A DNA stretch of 64,000 nt from Nitrospira sp. CR1.3 (GTDB lineage: Bacteria > Nitrospirota > Nitrospiria > Nitrospirales > Nitrospiraceae), in NCBI GenBank assembly GCA_014055525.1, contig WIAH01000003.1, forward strand, positions 62,001 to 126,000, written 5' to 3'. The notes beneath the pieces are model-generated. The model was given only the letters and a program-made list of their open reading frames with translations. It had not been told where the DNA came from and did not search any database. Position numbers and translations under genes: made by a program. Positions 54,128 through 62,840 of the stretch are shown here, in pieces. Position 1 is the first letter of the stretch. Each line of letters opens with the position of its first letter.

Positions 54128-54518
54128 TAAAGTCATCCTCCTCGGGAACCTTACACGCAATCCGGAACTGCGCTATACGCCGAACGGCACGCCGGTAGCG
54201 ACCCTGGGTCTGGCGGTCAGCCGCCGGTACAAGCAGGGGGATGATCTGAAGGAGGAAGTCTGCTTCGTGGACATCGTGGTGTTCGGCAAGCAGGCGGAGC
54301 ATTGCGGTCAGTACCTCAGCAAGGGCAACGGCGTCATCGTGGACGGCCGGCTGCAACAGCGTCGTTGGGAAACGGAGGACGGCCAGAAGCGCAGCAAGCA
54401 CGAAGTCGTCGCGCAGACGGTGACGTTCATGCCGAAACGGGGCGATACGGGCGGCGGCGGTGGCGGTGAGGCCTCCGCGCACGACGAGCCGAACTATGAG
54501 TATGAAGATCCACAGTAA
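54114..54518 (+). CDS. ssb: Single-stranded DNA-binding protein
   Basis: 134 residues from the GTG at 54114, which follows GGAGGAG by 7 bp. The OB-fold is complete: [52 protein letters not shown], and [11 protein letters not shown]. After a Gly-rich linker the protein ends YEYEDPQ; the acidic tip ending in Pro-Phe that recruits repair proteins in most bacteria is not there. Its place between rpsF and rpsR is typical. A second SSB elsewhere could supply the missing tip function. Confidence 0.94.
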   Translation: [134 protein letters not shown]

Positions 54519-54541
54519 GCGGTGAGTGAAGGAGAGATCCC

Positions 54542-54823
54542 ATGGAACGAGAACGCGGTGGAAGCGGCGGCGGGCGGGGTGACGGCGGCGGGAGCGGAGG
54601 AGGCGGGCGGTTTTTCCAGCGCCGACGGCCCTGCCGGTTTTGCATCGAAAAAGGGTCGATCGATTTCAAAGACGTCGGGCTCCTGCGGAATTTTCTGACC
54701 GAGCGCGGGCGCATCGTCCCGCGCAGGATCTCCGGCAACTGCCTGGGCCATCAACGTGAGTTGACGACAGCGGTGAAGCGCGCCCGTCACATTGCGCTGA
54801 TCAGTTTCGCGGAAGAACGGTAA
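54542..54823 (+). CDS. rpsR: 30S ribosomal protein S18
   Basis: 93 residues. The conserved core [51 protein letters not shown] is unmistakable. It is preceded by about 22 residues almost entirely Gly, Arg and Ser, longer than usual. Cys residues in CRFC may bind zinc. The rplI gene that often follows rpsR is not seen here; yceD comes next after 15 bp. Confidence 0.95.
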   Translation: MERERGGSGGGRGDGGGSGGGGRFFQRRRPCRFCIEKGSIDFKDVGLLRNFLTERGRIVPRRISGNCLGHQRELTTAVKRARHIALISFAEER

Positions 54824-54838
54824 TCGGAGCGGTCACGG

Positions 54839-55471
54839 ATGGATAGGCAGGCAGGCGCTACGATGGAGTTGCTCACACCGCTGGTGGCGGACATTACAGC
54901 AGAGAAACTGTCGTTGATCGGCGAGGTGACGGCCGAAGAACTGGGCCTGACTGAAGCCGACGCCATGATCCGTGGTCCTCTCTCGGTGAGCTTGGATCTC
55001 ATGAAGGCGGACGACATGATTGCCGTGACCGGAGTCCTGGAAGGCACGGCCGTGCGCCAGTGCGTTCGATGTTTGAAGGAATATGACGATGCCCTGGCCT
55101 TTTCCGTTCATGTCGCGTTTGCGAAGGAAGGTAAAGAGACCAAGAAAGAGGCCAGGAAGGATCCGCGAACCGGCGTGCGTCAGTCCAAGACCGTCGTTAT
55201 CGGCAAGGGCCATCCGACGCCGGTCAAGTCCGATGCCGAAATCGAAGAGGAAAACGACGGCGACGATCGCTACTTATATCAGGGCGATCACGTCGAACTC
55301 GCTCCGATGTTGCGGGAGCATGTGATTCTGGCAGCTCCGATGCAGCCGCTCTGTCGGGAGAATTGCGCCGGTTTGTGCGCACGTTGCGGAAAAGATTTGA
55401 ACGAAGGGCCCTGTCAGTGTCCTGCGGAAACAGCACCGACGGCCGTCCGGGTGATCCGGAACACGAAATAG
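54839..55471 (+). CDS. yceD: YceD/DUF177 family protein, probable 23S rRNA accumulation factor
   Basis: 210 residues. The central GTAVRQCVRCLKEYDDALAF and the C-terminal LCRENCAGLCARCGKDLNEGPCQC cysteine motif define DUF177. In E. coli and plants homologues are needed for 23S rRNA build-up; yceD lies before rpmF nearly everywhere, as here. An acidic insert (about residues 120-145) is variable. ATG at 54863 (MELLTPL) is an alternative start. Confidence 0.9.
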   Translation: MDRQAGATMELLTPLVADITAEKLSLIGEVTAEELGLTEADAMIRGPLSVSLDLMKADDMIAVTGVLEGTAVRQCVRCLKEYDDALAFSVHVAFAKEGKETKKEARKDPRTGVRQSKTVVIGKGHPTPVKSDAEIEEENDGDDRYLYQGDHVELAPMLREHVILAAPMQPLCRENCAGLCARCGKDLNEGPCQCPAETAPTAVRVIRNTK

Positions 55472-55523
55472 TCCATCGGCCAACGACCCGGTTGCCGACA
55501 GCCGACTGCTTGGAGGAAAAGCG

Positions 55524-55709
55524 ATGCCAAATCCTAAACATAAGCATTCCAGAGCCCGACGCGACAAGCGACGCACCCAGAAGCTGCGGGTGACACCGCC
55601 GGGCATGTCGGTCTGTCCTCAATGCCACGAACTCAAGCTCCCGCACTACACCTGCTTGAACTGCGGAACGTACAAGGGCAAAGCGGTCATCCAAGTCGAG
55701 GAAGTCTAG
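55524..55709 (+). CDS. rpmF: 50S ribosomal protein L32
   Basis: 61 residues. PNPKHKHSRARRDKRRTQ is the basic L32 N-terminus, and C-x2-C...C-x2-C (VCPQC, TCLNCG) is the zinc ribbon. GGAGGAAAAGCG precedes the ATG. It links ribosome genes to the fatty-acid genes downstream, a widespread order. Confidence 0.96.
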   Translation: MPNPKHKHSRARRDKRRTQKLRVTPPGMSVCPQCHELKLPHYTCLNCGTYKGKAVIQVEEV

Positions 55710-55717
55710 TAGGCTGT

Positions 55718-55751
55718 TGAACCCCCCGGCTTTGTTCCCGGCTCGTTCAAA
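55718..55751. other. Imperfect hairpin after rpmF
   Basis: TTGAAC (55718-55723) and GTTCAA (55746-55751) enclose CCGG-CTTTGTTC-CCGG. No T-run follows, so it is not a standard terminator. It may be a fragment of an extragenic repeat family. Confidence 0.35.
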
Positions 55752-55871
55752 GGCTCAACGTACTGGACGCTGCACGCGTCGCCTCTTCACACGGTACGGC
55801 CCTGCCTGAGAAGCGGCGCGTCTCGGCGCCAGGGATCGAGCGGGTGAAGACAGAGACCTTCTTGACCACCC

Positions 55872-55900
55872 TGTTGTGTCGCCCATACTTCTGCTATAAG
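55872..55900 (+). promoter_or_regulatory. Candidate promoter for plsX and the fab genes
   Basis: TATAAG (55895-55900) is a good -10 box. The hexamer 17 bp upstream is TGTTGT (55872-55877), a poor -35; TTGTGT at 55874-55879 would give a 15-bp spacer. Lies about 65 nt before the plsX start. Confidence 0.4.
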
Positions 55901-55964
55901 CTTCCGGCACAATGACGCCGCCACTGCTCTTACGGTTTTTAGGCCTGATCTCCAGGCGCATCCT

Positions 55965-57008
55965 GTGACGACACCACTCCGCATGAAGATTGCGCTCGAT
56001 GCGATGGGCGGAGACCATGGTCCCGCTCCCTGTATCGAGGGCGCGCTCCAGGCCGCGCAGGATTTGAACGTCGATGTGATTCTGGTCGGAGACGAGAAGG
56101 TCTTGACCGACGAATGCCGGCGTCTCGGCTGCACGGACGGTCGCCTTTCGATCAAACATGCTCCGCAGGTCGTCGAAATGCACGAATCGCCGGCGGCGGT
56201 CGCCAGAAAGAAGCGCGAGTCCTCGATTTGGATTGCGACTGAATTGGTGAAGAGCGGCGAAGCGAATGCCGTGGTGAGTCCGGGGAACACGGGCGCCAGC
56301 ATGGTGGCGTCTTTTTTTGTGCTCGGTTTGACGAAGGGCGTTGAGCGGCCGGCGATCGCCACCAGCCTGCCGACCCTTACCGGCGAAGCGATCATGCTGG
56401 ACGTCGGAGCCAACGTGGATTGCACGGCTCAGCATTTGATCCAGTTTGCCATCATGGGCAATGAATACGGGAAGCATCTGTTCAGAAAGGCAAACCCGCG
56501 CGTCGGCCTACTCAGTATCGGTGAAGAAGACAGCAAGGGTAACGAAGTCACCAAGGAAGCCTTCAGGATGCTCAAAGGGAGTCCGTTGAACTTTGTCGGC
56601 AATCTCGAAGGGCGGGATGTCTACAGCGGGACCGCGGATGTCGTGGTCTGCGACGGCTTCATCGGAAACGTCGCGCTCAAGATTTCGGAAGGCGTGGCCG
56701 ACACGATCAAGAAGCTGCTGCTGAAGGAAATCTCCGGTTCGTTCTTCGGGCGGCTGGCCTACCCGCTCATTGCCGCGCCGCTGCAAAATCTTAAGCGGCG
56801 GATCGACTATGCCGAATTCGGCGGCGCCCCCCTCCTGGGTGTCAACGGCATTACGATGATCTGTCACGGTCGCTCGTCCGCCAAAGCGATCAAGAATGCC
56901 ATTCGCCGGGCCAAAGGGCTGGCCGAGAGCCGGGTCGACGAATTGATTCAGCGGGACATCGAAGAAAGTCTGGCCCAGAGCCGGGCGTCCGAGGAGCCGT
57001 CGACGTGA
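55965..57008 (+). CDS. plsX: Phosphate acyltransferase PlsX
   Basis: 347 residues from GTG 55965; ATG 55983 (MKIALDAMGGDHGP) is the likelier family start. MGGDHGPAP, VSPGNTGASMVASFFVLGL near 95, LPTLTGEAIMLDVGANVDC near 130 and FGGAPLLGVNG near 285 are PlsX signatures. It converts acyl-ACP to acyl-phosphate for phospholipid synthesis. It ends GTGA-coupled to fabH. Confidence 0.95.
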   Translation: MTTPLRMKIALDAMGGDHGPAPCIEGALQAAQDLNVDVILVGDEKVLTDECRRLGCTDGRLSIKHAPQVVEMHESPAAVARKKRESSIWIATELVKSGEANAVVSPGNTGASMVASFFVLGLTKGVERPAIATSLPTLTGEAIMLDVGANVDCTAQHLIQFAIMGNEYGKHLFRKANPRVGLLSIGEEDSKGNEVTKEAFRMLKGSPLNFVGNLEGRDVYSGTADVVVCDGFIGNVALKISEGVADTIKKLLLKEISGSFFGRLAYPLIAAPLQNLKRRIDYAEFGGAPLLGVNGITMICHGRSSAKAIKNAIRRAKGLAESRVDELIQRDIEESLAQSRASEEPST

Positions 57009-57979
57009 GGGCGCGCATTACGGGCACCGGTTCCTACGCGCCGGCTAAAGTGCTGACCAATGCCGATCTCGAAGGGATGGTCGCGACTTCAGACGAGTGG
57101 ATTACCGAACGCACCGGGATCCGCGAACGGCGTCTTGCCGCGTCCGGAGAGGCCTGCTCGGATCTGGCGGTAAAGGCGGCGGAGCGGGCGCTGATCGCCG
57201 CCGGCATCCGCGCTGAAGATCTCGACCTCATCCTGCTGGCTACCTGTACCGGAGATTATCCGCTTCCCGCCACCGCCTGCCTGATTCAACATCAGCTCGG
57301 CGCTGTGCGGGCGGCGGCCTGTGACATCTCCGCCGCCTGCTGCGGGTTCGTCTATGCTCTGTCCATTGCCGATGCATACATCAGGACCGGTATGCGCCAT
57401 GTCCTCGTGATCGGATCGGAAGTAATGTCCGCGATCATTGATTGGACCGATCGCAATACCTGTATCCTGTTCGGCGACGGAGCCGGCGCTGCGGTGGTCA
57501 GTGCCGGCAACGACGACAGGGGAATTCTCTCCACCCATCTCCGCTCCGACGGGGAGCTGTGGGACTTGATCGCCATTCCCGGCGGAGGCTCGCGCCTGCC
57601 GCCGTCGGAGAAGGTTGTGGCGGAGAAGATGAATTGTATCAAGATGAAAGGGAACGAGACGTTCAAGGTGGCGGTGCGGATGTTGGAAGAGATCGCACGC
57701 GAGACTCTGGCAGCCAACGCGCTGCGGGTAGAAGATCTCGATCTCTATGTTCCCCATCAAGCCAATGTCCGCATCCTGAAGGCGGTCGCAGGACGTCTGG
57801 GTCTTCCCCTCGACAAGGTGATGTTGAATCTCGATCGCTATGGCAACACATCGGCTGCTTCGATCCCCATCGCGTTGGATGAAGCGGTGCAACAAGGACG
57901 AATCAGAGAGGGATCACTGGTGATGTTGGGCGCGTTCGGCGCCGGATTGACCTGGGCTTCGGCGCTCCTGCGTTGGTAA
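57005..57979 (+). CDS. fabH: 3-oxoacyl-ACP synthase III
   Basis: 324 residues. The catalytic triad fits FabH: Cys112 in DISAACCGFVYAL, His in PHQANVRI near 252 and Asn in YGNTSAASI near 281. The N-terminal GTGSYAPAKVLTNADLE is typical. It condenses acetyl-CoA (or branched primers) with malonyl-ACP to start fatty acids. GTG start inside the plsX stop. Confidence 0.96.
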   Translation: MRARITGTGSYAPAKVLTNADLEGMVATSDEWITERTGIRERRLAASGEACSDLAVKAAERALIAAGIRAEDLDLILLATCTGDYPLPATACLIQHQLGAVRAAACDISAACCGFVYALSIADAYIRTGMRHVLVIGSEVMSAIIDWTDRNTCILFGDGAGAAVVSAGNDDRGILSTHLRSDGELWDLIAIPGGGSRLPPSEKVVAEKMNCIKMKGNETFKVAVRMLEEIARETLAANALRVEDLDLYVPHQANVRILKAVAGRLGLPLDKVMLNLDRYGNTSAASIPIALDEAVQQGRIREGSLVMLGAFGAGLTWASALLRW

Positions 57980-58010
57980 GCGGGTCAGCGCCGTGAGAGC
58001 AACTTTCTCG

Positions 58011-58039
58011 TTGACATTCCAAGGGATTTCTAAGATATC
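58011..58039 (+). promoter_or_regulatory. Candidate internal promoter before fabD
   Basis: TTGACA (58011-58016) is followed after 17 bp by GATATC (58034-58039), a weak -10; TAAGAT at 14 bp is another reading. If used, the leader would be only a few bases before the ATG at 58049, that is, almost leaderless. Confidence 0.35.
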
Positions 58040-58048
58040 TAACCCCCA

Positions 58049-58987
58049 ATGACTTCAGGAATCGGATTGGTTTTCCCGGGCCAGGGCTCGCAGGCCGTCG
58101 GGATGGGAAAGGCGCTCTGTGAAGCTTATCCCCCTCTCAAACAGGTCTACGATGAGGCCTCGTCAGTCCTGGGCTATGATGTCGCCGCTCTATGCTTTGA
58201 AGGACCGGCTGATCGGCTCAACCTGACGGAGCATACTCAACCAGCGTTGCTGGTCAGCAGCATCGCCGCGCTTCGGGCGCTTGAGCCGGCCGGGATCAAA
58301 CCAGTGGCAGTTGCCGGCCATAGCTTGGGTGAGTATTCCGCGCTTGTGGCGGCGGGAGGACTGTCTTTCCGCGATGCGGTAGGAGTCGTCCAGAAGCGTG
58401 GCCGGTACATGTCGGAGGCGGTGCCTGTCGGCACCGGATCGGTTGCCGCGCTGTTGGGACTGAGCGCCGACATTGTGAAGGAGGTCTGCCGTGAAGCCGC
58501 ATCGATCGGCGTGGTCCAGGCCGCAAATTTCAATTCGCCCGGCCAGGTCGTGATCGCAGGAGAAAAAGCCGCGGTGGAACGCGCCATCGAAATCGCCAAG
58601 AGTAAAGGCTGTAAGAAGGCCATTCCGTTGCCTGTCAGCGTGCCGGTCCACACGCCGTTGATGCAAGCGGCGGCTGATCGTCTCGCTCACGATCTCGCCG
58701 CGGTACGCTGGTCTGATTTGCAGGTTCCCCTGATCAATAATGCGGAGGCGAAAACCGTAAAGCGCGCCACGGATATCGCCGCATCCCTCGTGCGGCAACT
58801 TCCAGCTTCAGTGTTGTGGGAGGATTCGATCAAGGCGATGGCGAGAATGGGCGCAACCACGTTCATCGAAGTCGGACCGGGAGCGGTGCTGACCGGATTG
58901 ATCAAGCGTATTCTGCCGGATGCCGTGACGATGAATGTCAACGATCCGAAATCCCTAGAAACGACGATGAAAAGTGTACAAGTGTGA
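58049..58987 (+). CDS. fabD: Malonyl-CoA:ACP transacylase
   Basis: 312 residues. FPGQGSQAVGMGKAL at the start, the nucleophile elbow AGHSLGEYSAL with Ser92, RGRYMSEAVPVGTGSVAALLG, and FNSPGQVVIAG are FabD signatures; the catalytic His lies in VPVHTPLM. It loads malonyl on ACP. The last residues TTMKSVQV come from a repeat-like spacer that runs on into the intergenic region, suggesting the 3' end has been altered. Confidence 0.95.
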   Translation: MTSGIGLVFPGQGSQAVGMGKALCEAYPPLKQVYDEASSVLGYDVAALCFEGPADRLNLTEHTQPALLVSSIAALRALEPAGIKPVAVAGHSLGEYSALVAAGGLSFRDAVGVVQKRGRYMSEAVPVGTGSVAALLGLSADIVKEVCREAASIGVVQAANFNSPGQVVIAGEKAAVERAIEIAKSKGCKKAIPLPVSVPVHTPLMQAAADRLAHDLAAVRWSDLQVPLINNAEAKTVKRATDIAASLVRQLPASVLWEDSIKAMARMGATTFIEVGPGAVLTGLIKRILPDAVTMNVNDPKSLETTMKSVQV

Positions 58988-59067
58988 ATGTTGGAAAGTG
59001 TAAAGCTTTAAAAGTTGGCGCGCACTAGAGTCAAGCAGCCTGTGCACTTTCCAACTTTTCAACTTTA
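58971..59067. repeat. AT-rich mixed direct and inverted repeat at the fabD-fabG junction
   Basis: AAAGTGTA occurs at 58971-58978 and 58995-59002. GTTGGAAAGTG (58990-59000) and CACTTTCCAAC (59045-59055) are exact reverse complements. TAAAGCTTTAAAAGTTGG (59001-59018) is nearly the reverse complement of CCAACTTTTCAACTTTA (59051-59067). Base composition is unlike the surrounding genes. Confidence 0.65.
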
Positions 59068-59081
59068 ATCTGGAGTGAGTG

Positions 59082-59825
59082 ATGTCATTGGAAGGCAGAG
59101 TCGCAATTGTGACCGGGGCGGCGCAGGGAATCGGGCGGGCCATTGCTGAATCCCTGGCCCGAGCCGGCGCGGATATTGTGGTGGCGGATCTCGATCCTGC
59201 CAGGTCGAAGGATGTGGCATCGGCGGTTGAACAACTGGGCCGCAAGGCGCTCAACATTAAAGTCAACGTCGCGGACGCCAACGACGCGAAAGCCATGGCG
59301 GAACAGGTGGTGAAAGAGTGGGGAAAGATCGACATCCTGGTGAACAACGCGGGGATTACGCGCGACGGATTGTTGCTTCGCATGAAAGAAGAAGATTGGA
59401 ACCTGGTTCTGCAGGTCAATTTGAACGGGACGTTCAATTGCACGAAAGCGGTCTTGCAGCCGATGACCAAACAGCGCTATGGTCGCATCGTCAATATCGC
59501 CTCTATCGTCGGAGTCATGGGAAATGTGGGTCAAGCGAACTACGCGGCGTCGAAAGCGGCGGTGATCGGGTTCAGCAAGACCGTCGCCAGGGAATATGCC
59601 AGCCGCAATGTTACCGTCAACGCGGTGGCTCCGGGATTCATCGATACGGCGATGACGCAGGGGCTTTCGGCTGAGGTGAAGGAGGCCCTGCAGAAGCAGA
59701 TTCCTCTCGGACGGCTGGGGACTCCCGCAGACATTGCCGCAGCCGTACGGTTTCTGGTATCGGAGGAGGCGGCGTATATTACCGGGCATGTGCTGCATGT
59801 GAACGGGGGTATGTTGATGTCGTGA
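59082..59825 (+). CDS. fabG: 3-oxoacyl-ACP reductase
   Basis: 247 residues from ATG 59082, with TGGAG 6 bp ahead; GTG 59079 is adjacent. Classical SDR: NADPH loop VTGAAQGIGRAIAE, LVNNAGITRDGLL, the catalytic Ser in IASIVG and Tyr-x3-Lys in YAASKAAV, and NAVAPGFIDTAMT. It reduces 3-oxoacyl-ACP in chain elongation. Confidence 0.96.
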   Translation: MSLEGRVAIVTGAAQGIGRAIAESLARAGADIVVADLDPARSKDVASAVEQLGRKALNIKVNVADANDAKAMAEQVVKEWGKIDILVNNAGITRDGLLLRMKEEDWNLVLQVNLNGTFNCTKAVLQPMTKQRYGRIVNIASIVGVMGNVGQANYAASKAAVIGFSKTVAREYASRNVTVNAVAPGFIDTAMTQGLSAEVKEALQKQIPLGRLGTPADIAAAVRFLVSEEAAYITGHVLHVNGGMLMS

Positions 59826-59864
59826 CAATCCGTTGAAAAAGACGTCGAAGCGCACGTGACAACA

Positions 59865-59886
59865 GAGAACCAGGGTCGCGGTTCTC
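59865..59886 (+). other. Perfect 7-bp hairpin between fabG and acpP
   Basis: GAGAACC (59865-59871) and GGTTCTC (59880-59886) around AGGGTCGC. No T-run follows. It may stabilise the 5' end of a processed, abundant acpP mRNA. Confidence 0.5.
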
Positions 59887-59937
59887 GACAGACGGTGGAT
59901 ATGGGATCACAGCATAGGGAAGGAGGGTGGGAAATCT

Positions 59938-60171
59938 ATGGCAACGGTAGATGAACGGGTGAAGAAAATTATCGCCGAGCAGCTCGGGGTCGAAGAAGAT
60001 GAAGTCACGAGCGAAGCGAGCTTCGTCGAAGACCTCGGCGCCGACTCGCTCGACACGGTTGAGTTGGTGATGGCCCTGGAAGAGGAGTTCGGCATTGAGA
60101 TTCCCGACGAAGACGCCGAGAAGATCCTGACGGTCGGAAAAGCGTTGGACTATATCAAGGAAAAAGCGTAG
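59938..60171 (+). CDS. acpP: Acyl carrier protein
   Basis: 77 residues, highly acidic. The phosphopantetheine site is [12 protein letters not shown] with Ser37. [13 protein letters not shown] and [13 protein letters not shown] are the flanking helices of a fatty-acid ACP. GGAAGGAGGGTGG is a very strong ribosome-binding region, in keeping with the high level needed. Followed by fabF after 15 bp. Confidence 0.98.
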   Translation: MATVDERVKKIIAEQLGVEEDEVTSEASFVEDLGADSLDTVELVMALEEEFGIEIPDEDAEKILTVGKALDYIKEKA

Positions 60172-60186
60172 AGACCGGGACCGACT

Positions 60187-61437
60187 ATGGTCGAGCGAGC
60201 AACCAGACGCATCGTCGTGACCGGATTGGGGTTGGTCACTCCCCTGGGGACCGGTGTGGAAAAGACGTGGAAGGCGATATGCGCCGGAGAGTCCGGTATC
60301 GGCCGGATCACGAAATTCGACCCCGCCGGGTATGACGCTCAAATCGCGGGCGAGGTCAAAGATTTCGACCCCGCTCAGTTCATCGAGAGAAAAGAAATCA
60401 AGAAGATGGACGCCTTCATCCACTATGCCGTGGGTGCGGCTCAGTTGGCGGTGGATGACGCAGGCCTAAAAGTTGCGCCCGAAGAGGCGACGAAAGTCGG
60501 CGTCTACATCGGATCCGGGATCGGCGGGCTGGGTTCGATCGAGCACTACCACAACGTGCTGAAAGATAAAGGTCCCGGCCGTGTCTCTCCCTTCTTCATT
60601 CCAATGACGATCATCAATCTTGCCTCCGGCCAAGTGGCGATCAGATTGGGCGCGAAGGGACCCAATTCGTGCGCCGTGACGGCCTGTGCGACCGGCAACC
60701 ACTGCATCGGCGATGCCTTCAGGCTGATTCAGCGGGGCGATGCCGATGTCATGATCGCCGGTGGAGCCGAGGCCGCGATTACCACGCTAGGCGTGGCTGG
60801 ATTTGCCGCCTCGAAAGCGCTGTCGTTTCGTAACAGCGAACCGACGAAAGCCAGCCGTCCGTTCGATAAAGACCGTGACGGGTTTGTGCTCGGAGAGGGA
60901 GCCGGAATCGTGGTGTTGGAAGAACTCGAGCGCGCGCGTCGCCGCGGCGTCCGGATCTATGCGGAACTGATCGGCTACGGCATGAACAGCGATGCCTACC
61001 ATATCACCGCCCCATCCGAGGGAGGTGAGGGAGCCGTACGATGCATGGAACTCGCCCTTAAAGATGCCGGAATCGGAAAAGAGCAAGTCGGCTACATCAA
61101 TGCGCACGGCACGTCGACGATGGCGGATGCGATCGAAACCAAAGCGATCAAAGAGGTCTTCGGCGAACGGGCCTATAAAATACCCGTCAGCTCGACAAAG
61201 TCGATGACGGGCCATCTGCTCGGCGCGGCCGGCGGGATCGAAGCCGTCTTCAGCATTCTCGCGCTGCACCATGGGATCCTGCCTCCCACCATCAACCTGG
61301 ACAATCCCGATCCCGAATGCGACCTTGATTACATTCCGCATAAGGCCAGGCCGGCGTCCGTGAACGTCGCGCTGTCGAATTCCTTCGGATTCGGCGGAGT
61401 CAATGCGTGCCTGCTCTTCAAGAAACCCCAAGTGTAG
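60187..61437 (+). CDS. fabF: 3-oxoacyl-ACP synthase II
   Basis: 416 residues. [14 protein letters not shown] is the KAS start; the nucleophile Cys is in [12 protein letters not shown] near 165, and the two His in [13 protein letters not shown] near 304 and [18 protein letters not shown] near 340, with [14 protein letters not shown] at the end. It elongates acyl-ACP. Standard fab order acpP-fabF-rnc. Confidence 0.97.
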   Translation: MVERATRRIVVTGLGLVTPLGTGVEKTWKAICAGESGIGRITKFDPAGYDAQIAGEVKDFDPAQFIERKEIKKMDAFIHYAVGAAQLAVDDAGLKVAPEEATKVGVYIGSGIGGLGSIEHYHNVLKDKGPGRVSPFFIPMTIINLASGQVAIRLGAKGPNSCAVTACATGNHCIGDAFRLIQRGDADVMIAGGAEAAITTLGVAGFAASKALSFRNSEPTKASRPFDKDRDGFVLGEGAGIVVLEELERARRRGVRIYAELIGYGMNSDAYHITAPSEGGEGAVRCMELALKDAGIGKEQVGYINAHGTSTMADAIETKAIKEVFGERAYKIPVSSTKSMTGHLLGAAGGIEAVFSILALHHGILPPTINLDNPDPECDLDYIPHKARPASVNVALSNSFGFGGVNACLLFKKPQV

Positions 61438-61467
61438 CCGCCCATTCCAGGGAATGCGCGGGCTTCC

Positions 61468-62175
61468 ATGACGCCCACCCACTCGATTGACGCGCTTCAG
61501 GCCTCGCTGGCCTATCGCTTTGCGAACAAACTGTTGCTGGAAGAGGCTCTGACGCACTCCTCCTACGTCAACGAACGGAAGCCCGGCGACTCGACCCATA
61601 ACGAACGGCTGGAGTTCCTCGGCGATGCCGTGCTGTCTCTGGTGATGAGTGAATACCTCGCGTCCCGATTGCCGGACTGCTCCGAAGGAGCGCTCTCCAA
61701 GTTGAAAGCCAGGCTCGTCAGCGAATCCTCCTTGGCGCGTGTCGCCCGCCGCCTGAAACTGGGGGACTATCTCAGACTCGGCCGGGGGGAAGAGCGTTCG
61801 AAAGGACGGGAGAAAGACTCGCTGCTCTCTGATGCGGTGGAGGCGGTGATTGCGGCCGTCCATCTCGACGGGGGATACGGCGCCAGCCGCGCAGCGACGC
61901 TCCTTCTGTTTGAGGACGAACTGCGTTCAATGACCTCTCATGGGGCGCAGCCGGGCGCCGATGATTTCAAGACCCAGCTCCAGGAATGGTGCCAAAAGCG
62001 ATACGAAACCCTTCCGCGCTATGAGATCGCTCAACAGTCCGGGCCGGATCACGACAAGATGTTCGAGGTTGTCGTGTCGGTGAAAGACGAGGTAGTTGGC
62101 CGTGGTGTCGGGCGGAGCAAGAAAGAAGCAGAGCAGTCGGCTGCGCGACAGGCGTTGCGACGGATCGAGGAGTGA
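61468..62175 (+). CDS. rnc: Ribonuclease III
   Basis: 235 residues. The RNase III signature HNERLEFLGDAVLSLVMSEYL is near residue 46, with the second acidic cluster in SDAVEAVIAAVHLDGG near 125. A C-terminal double-stranded-RNA-binding domain spans about 165-235 (DFKTQLQEWCQKR...GVGRSKKEAEQSAARQAL). It processes rRNA and structured mRNA. Last gene of the fab run. Confidence 0.96.
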   Translation: MTPTHSIDALQASLAYRFANKLLLEEALTHSSYVNERKPGDSTHNERLEFLGDAVLSLVMSEYLASRLPDCSEGALSKLKARLVSESSLARVARRLKLGDYLRLGRGEERSKGREKDSLLSDAVEAVIAAVHLDGGYGASRAATLLLFEDELRSMTSHGAQPGADDFKTQLQEWCQKRYETLPRYEIAQQSGPDHDKMFEVVVSVKDEVVGRGVGRSKKEAEQSAARQALRRIEE

Positions 62176-62235
62176 GCGGCGAAGATCGTGATATGATGTG
62201 GCCGAGGAATTCTTGTTGATTAAAGGAGGAACACA

Positions 62236-62826
62236 ATGCGGAGTCCGATAAGAGCGAAGTGGATGGCGGCCGTGGCTTGTCTCGGAGGAGCGCTGCTGCT
62301 CGGGGCTGGCGCCTTGCCAGCAGCCGACAAGCCCGCTGCGGCAAAATCGCCTAAGGCCGTCATCAAGACCAAGTTCGGTGAAATGGAGGTCGTCTTTTTC
62401 CCCGACAAGGCTCCCAAGCATGTCGAGAACTTCATTAAGCTGGCGAAGTCGGGCTTCTACAACGGCACCATCTTCCATCGGGTCATTCCCGGCTTCATGA
62501 TCCAGGGCGGAGATCCCAATACCAAAGACCCGAGCAAACCGGAAACCTACGGCTTGGGCGGACCGAGCGAGCGTGTGAGGGCCGAGTTCAACGACGTCCC
62601 TCATCGAAGGGGCATCGTTTCCATGGCGCGGACGAACGACCCCAATAGCGCTGGTTCGCAGTTTTTCATCGTCGTGAAGGATTCGAATTTTCTGGATCGA
62701 CAATACACAGCGTTCGGTGAAGTCGTCAAAGGAATGGAAGTGGCCGATCAAATCGTGAACATGCCGAGGAACGCCCGCGATCTCCCGACCGAGCGCGCGG
62801 AGGTAACGATCACGGTGGTCGAGTAG
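62236..62826 (+). CDS. Exported cyclophilin-type peptidyl-prolyl isomerase (copy A)
   Basis: 196 residues. A signal peptide with hydrophobic core AVACLGGALLLGAGALPAA precedes the cyclophilin domain: KAVIKTKFGEMEV, FHRVIPGFMIQGGDP (with the catalytic Arg in FHRV), GIVSMARTNDPNSAGSQFFI and FGEVVKGMEV. It should speed prolyl isomerisation in periplasmic proteins. AAAGGAGGAACAC is a strong ribosome-binding site. It is paralogous to the next gene, 14 bp downstream. Confidence 0.93.
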   Translation: MRSPIRAKWMAAVACLGGALLLGAGALPAADKPAAAKSPKAVIKTKFGEMEVVFFPDKAPKHVENFIKLAKSGFYNGTIFHRVIPGFMIQGGDPNTKDPSKPETYGLGGPSERVRAEFNDVPHRRGIVSMARTNDPNSAGSQFFIVVKDSNFLDRQYTAFGEVVKGMEVADQIVNMPRNARDLPTERAEVTITVVE

Positions 62827-62840
62827 GGGAGGGCGATCAG

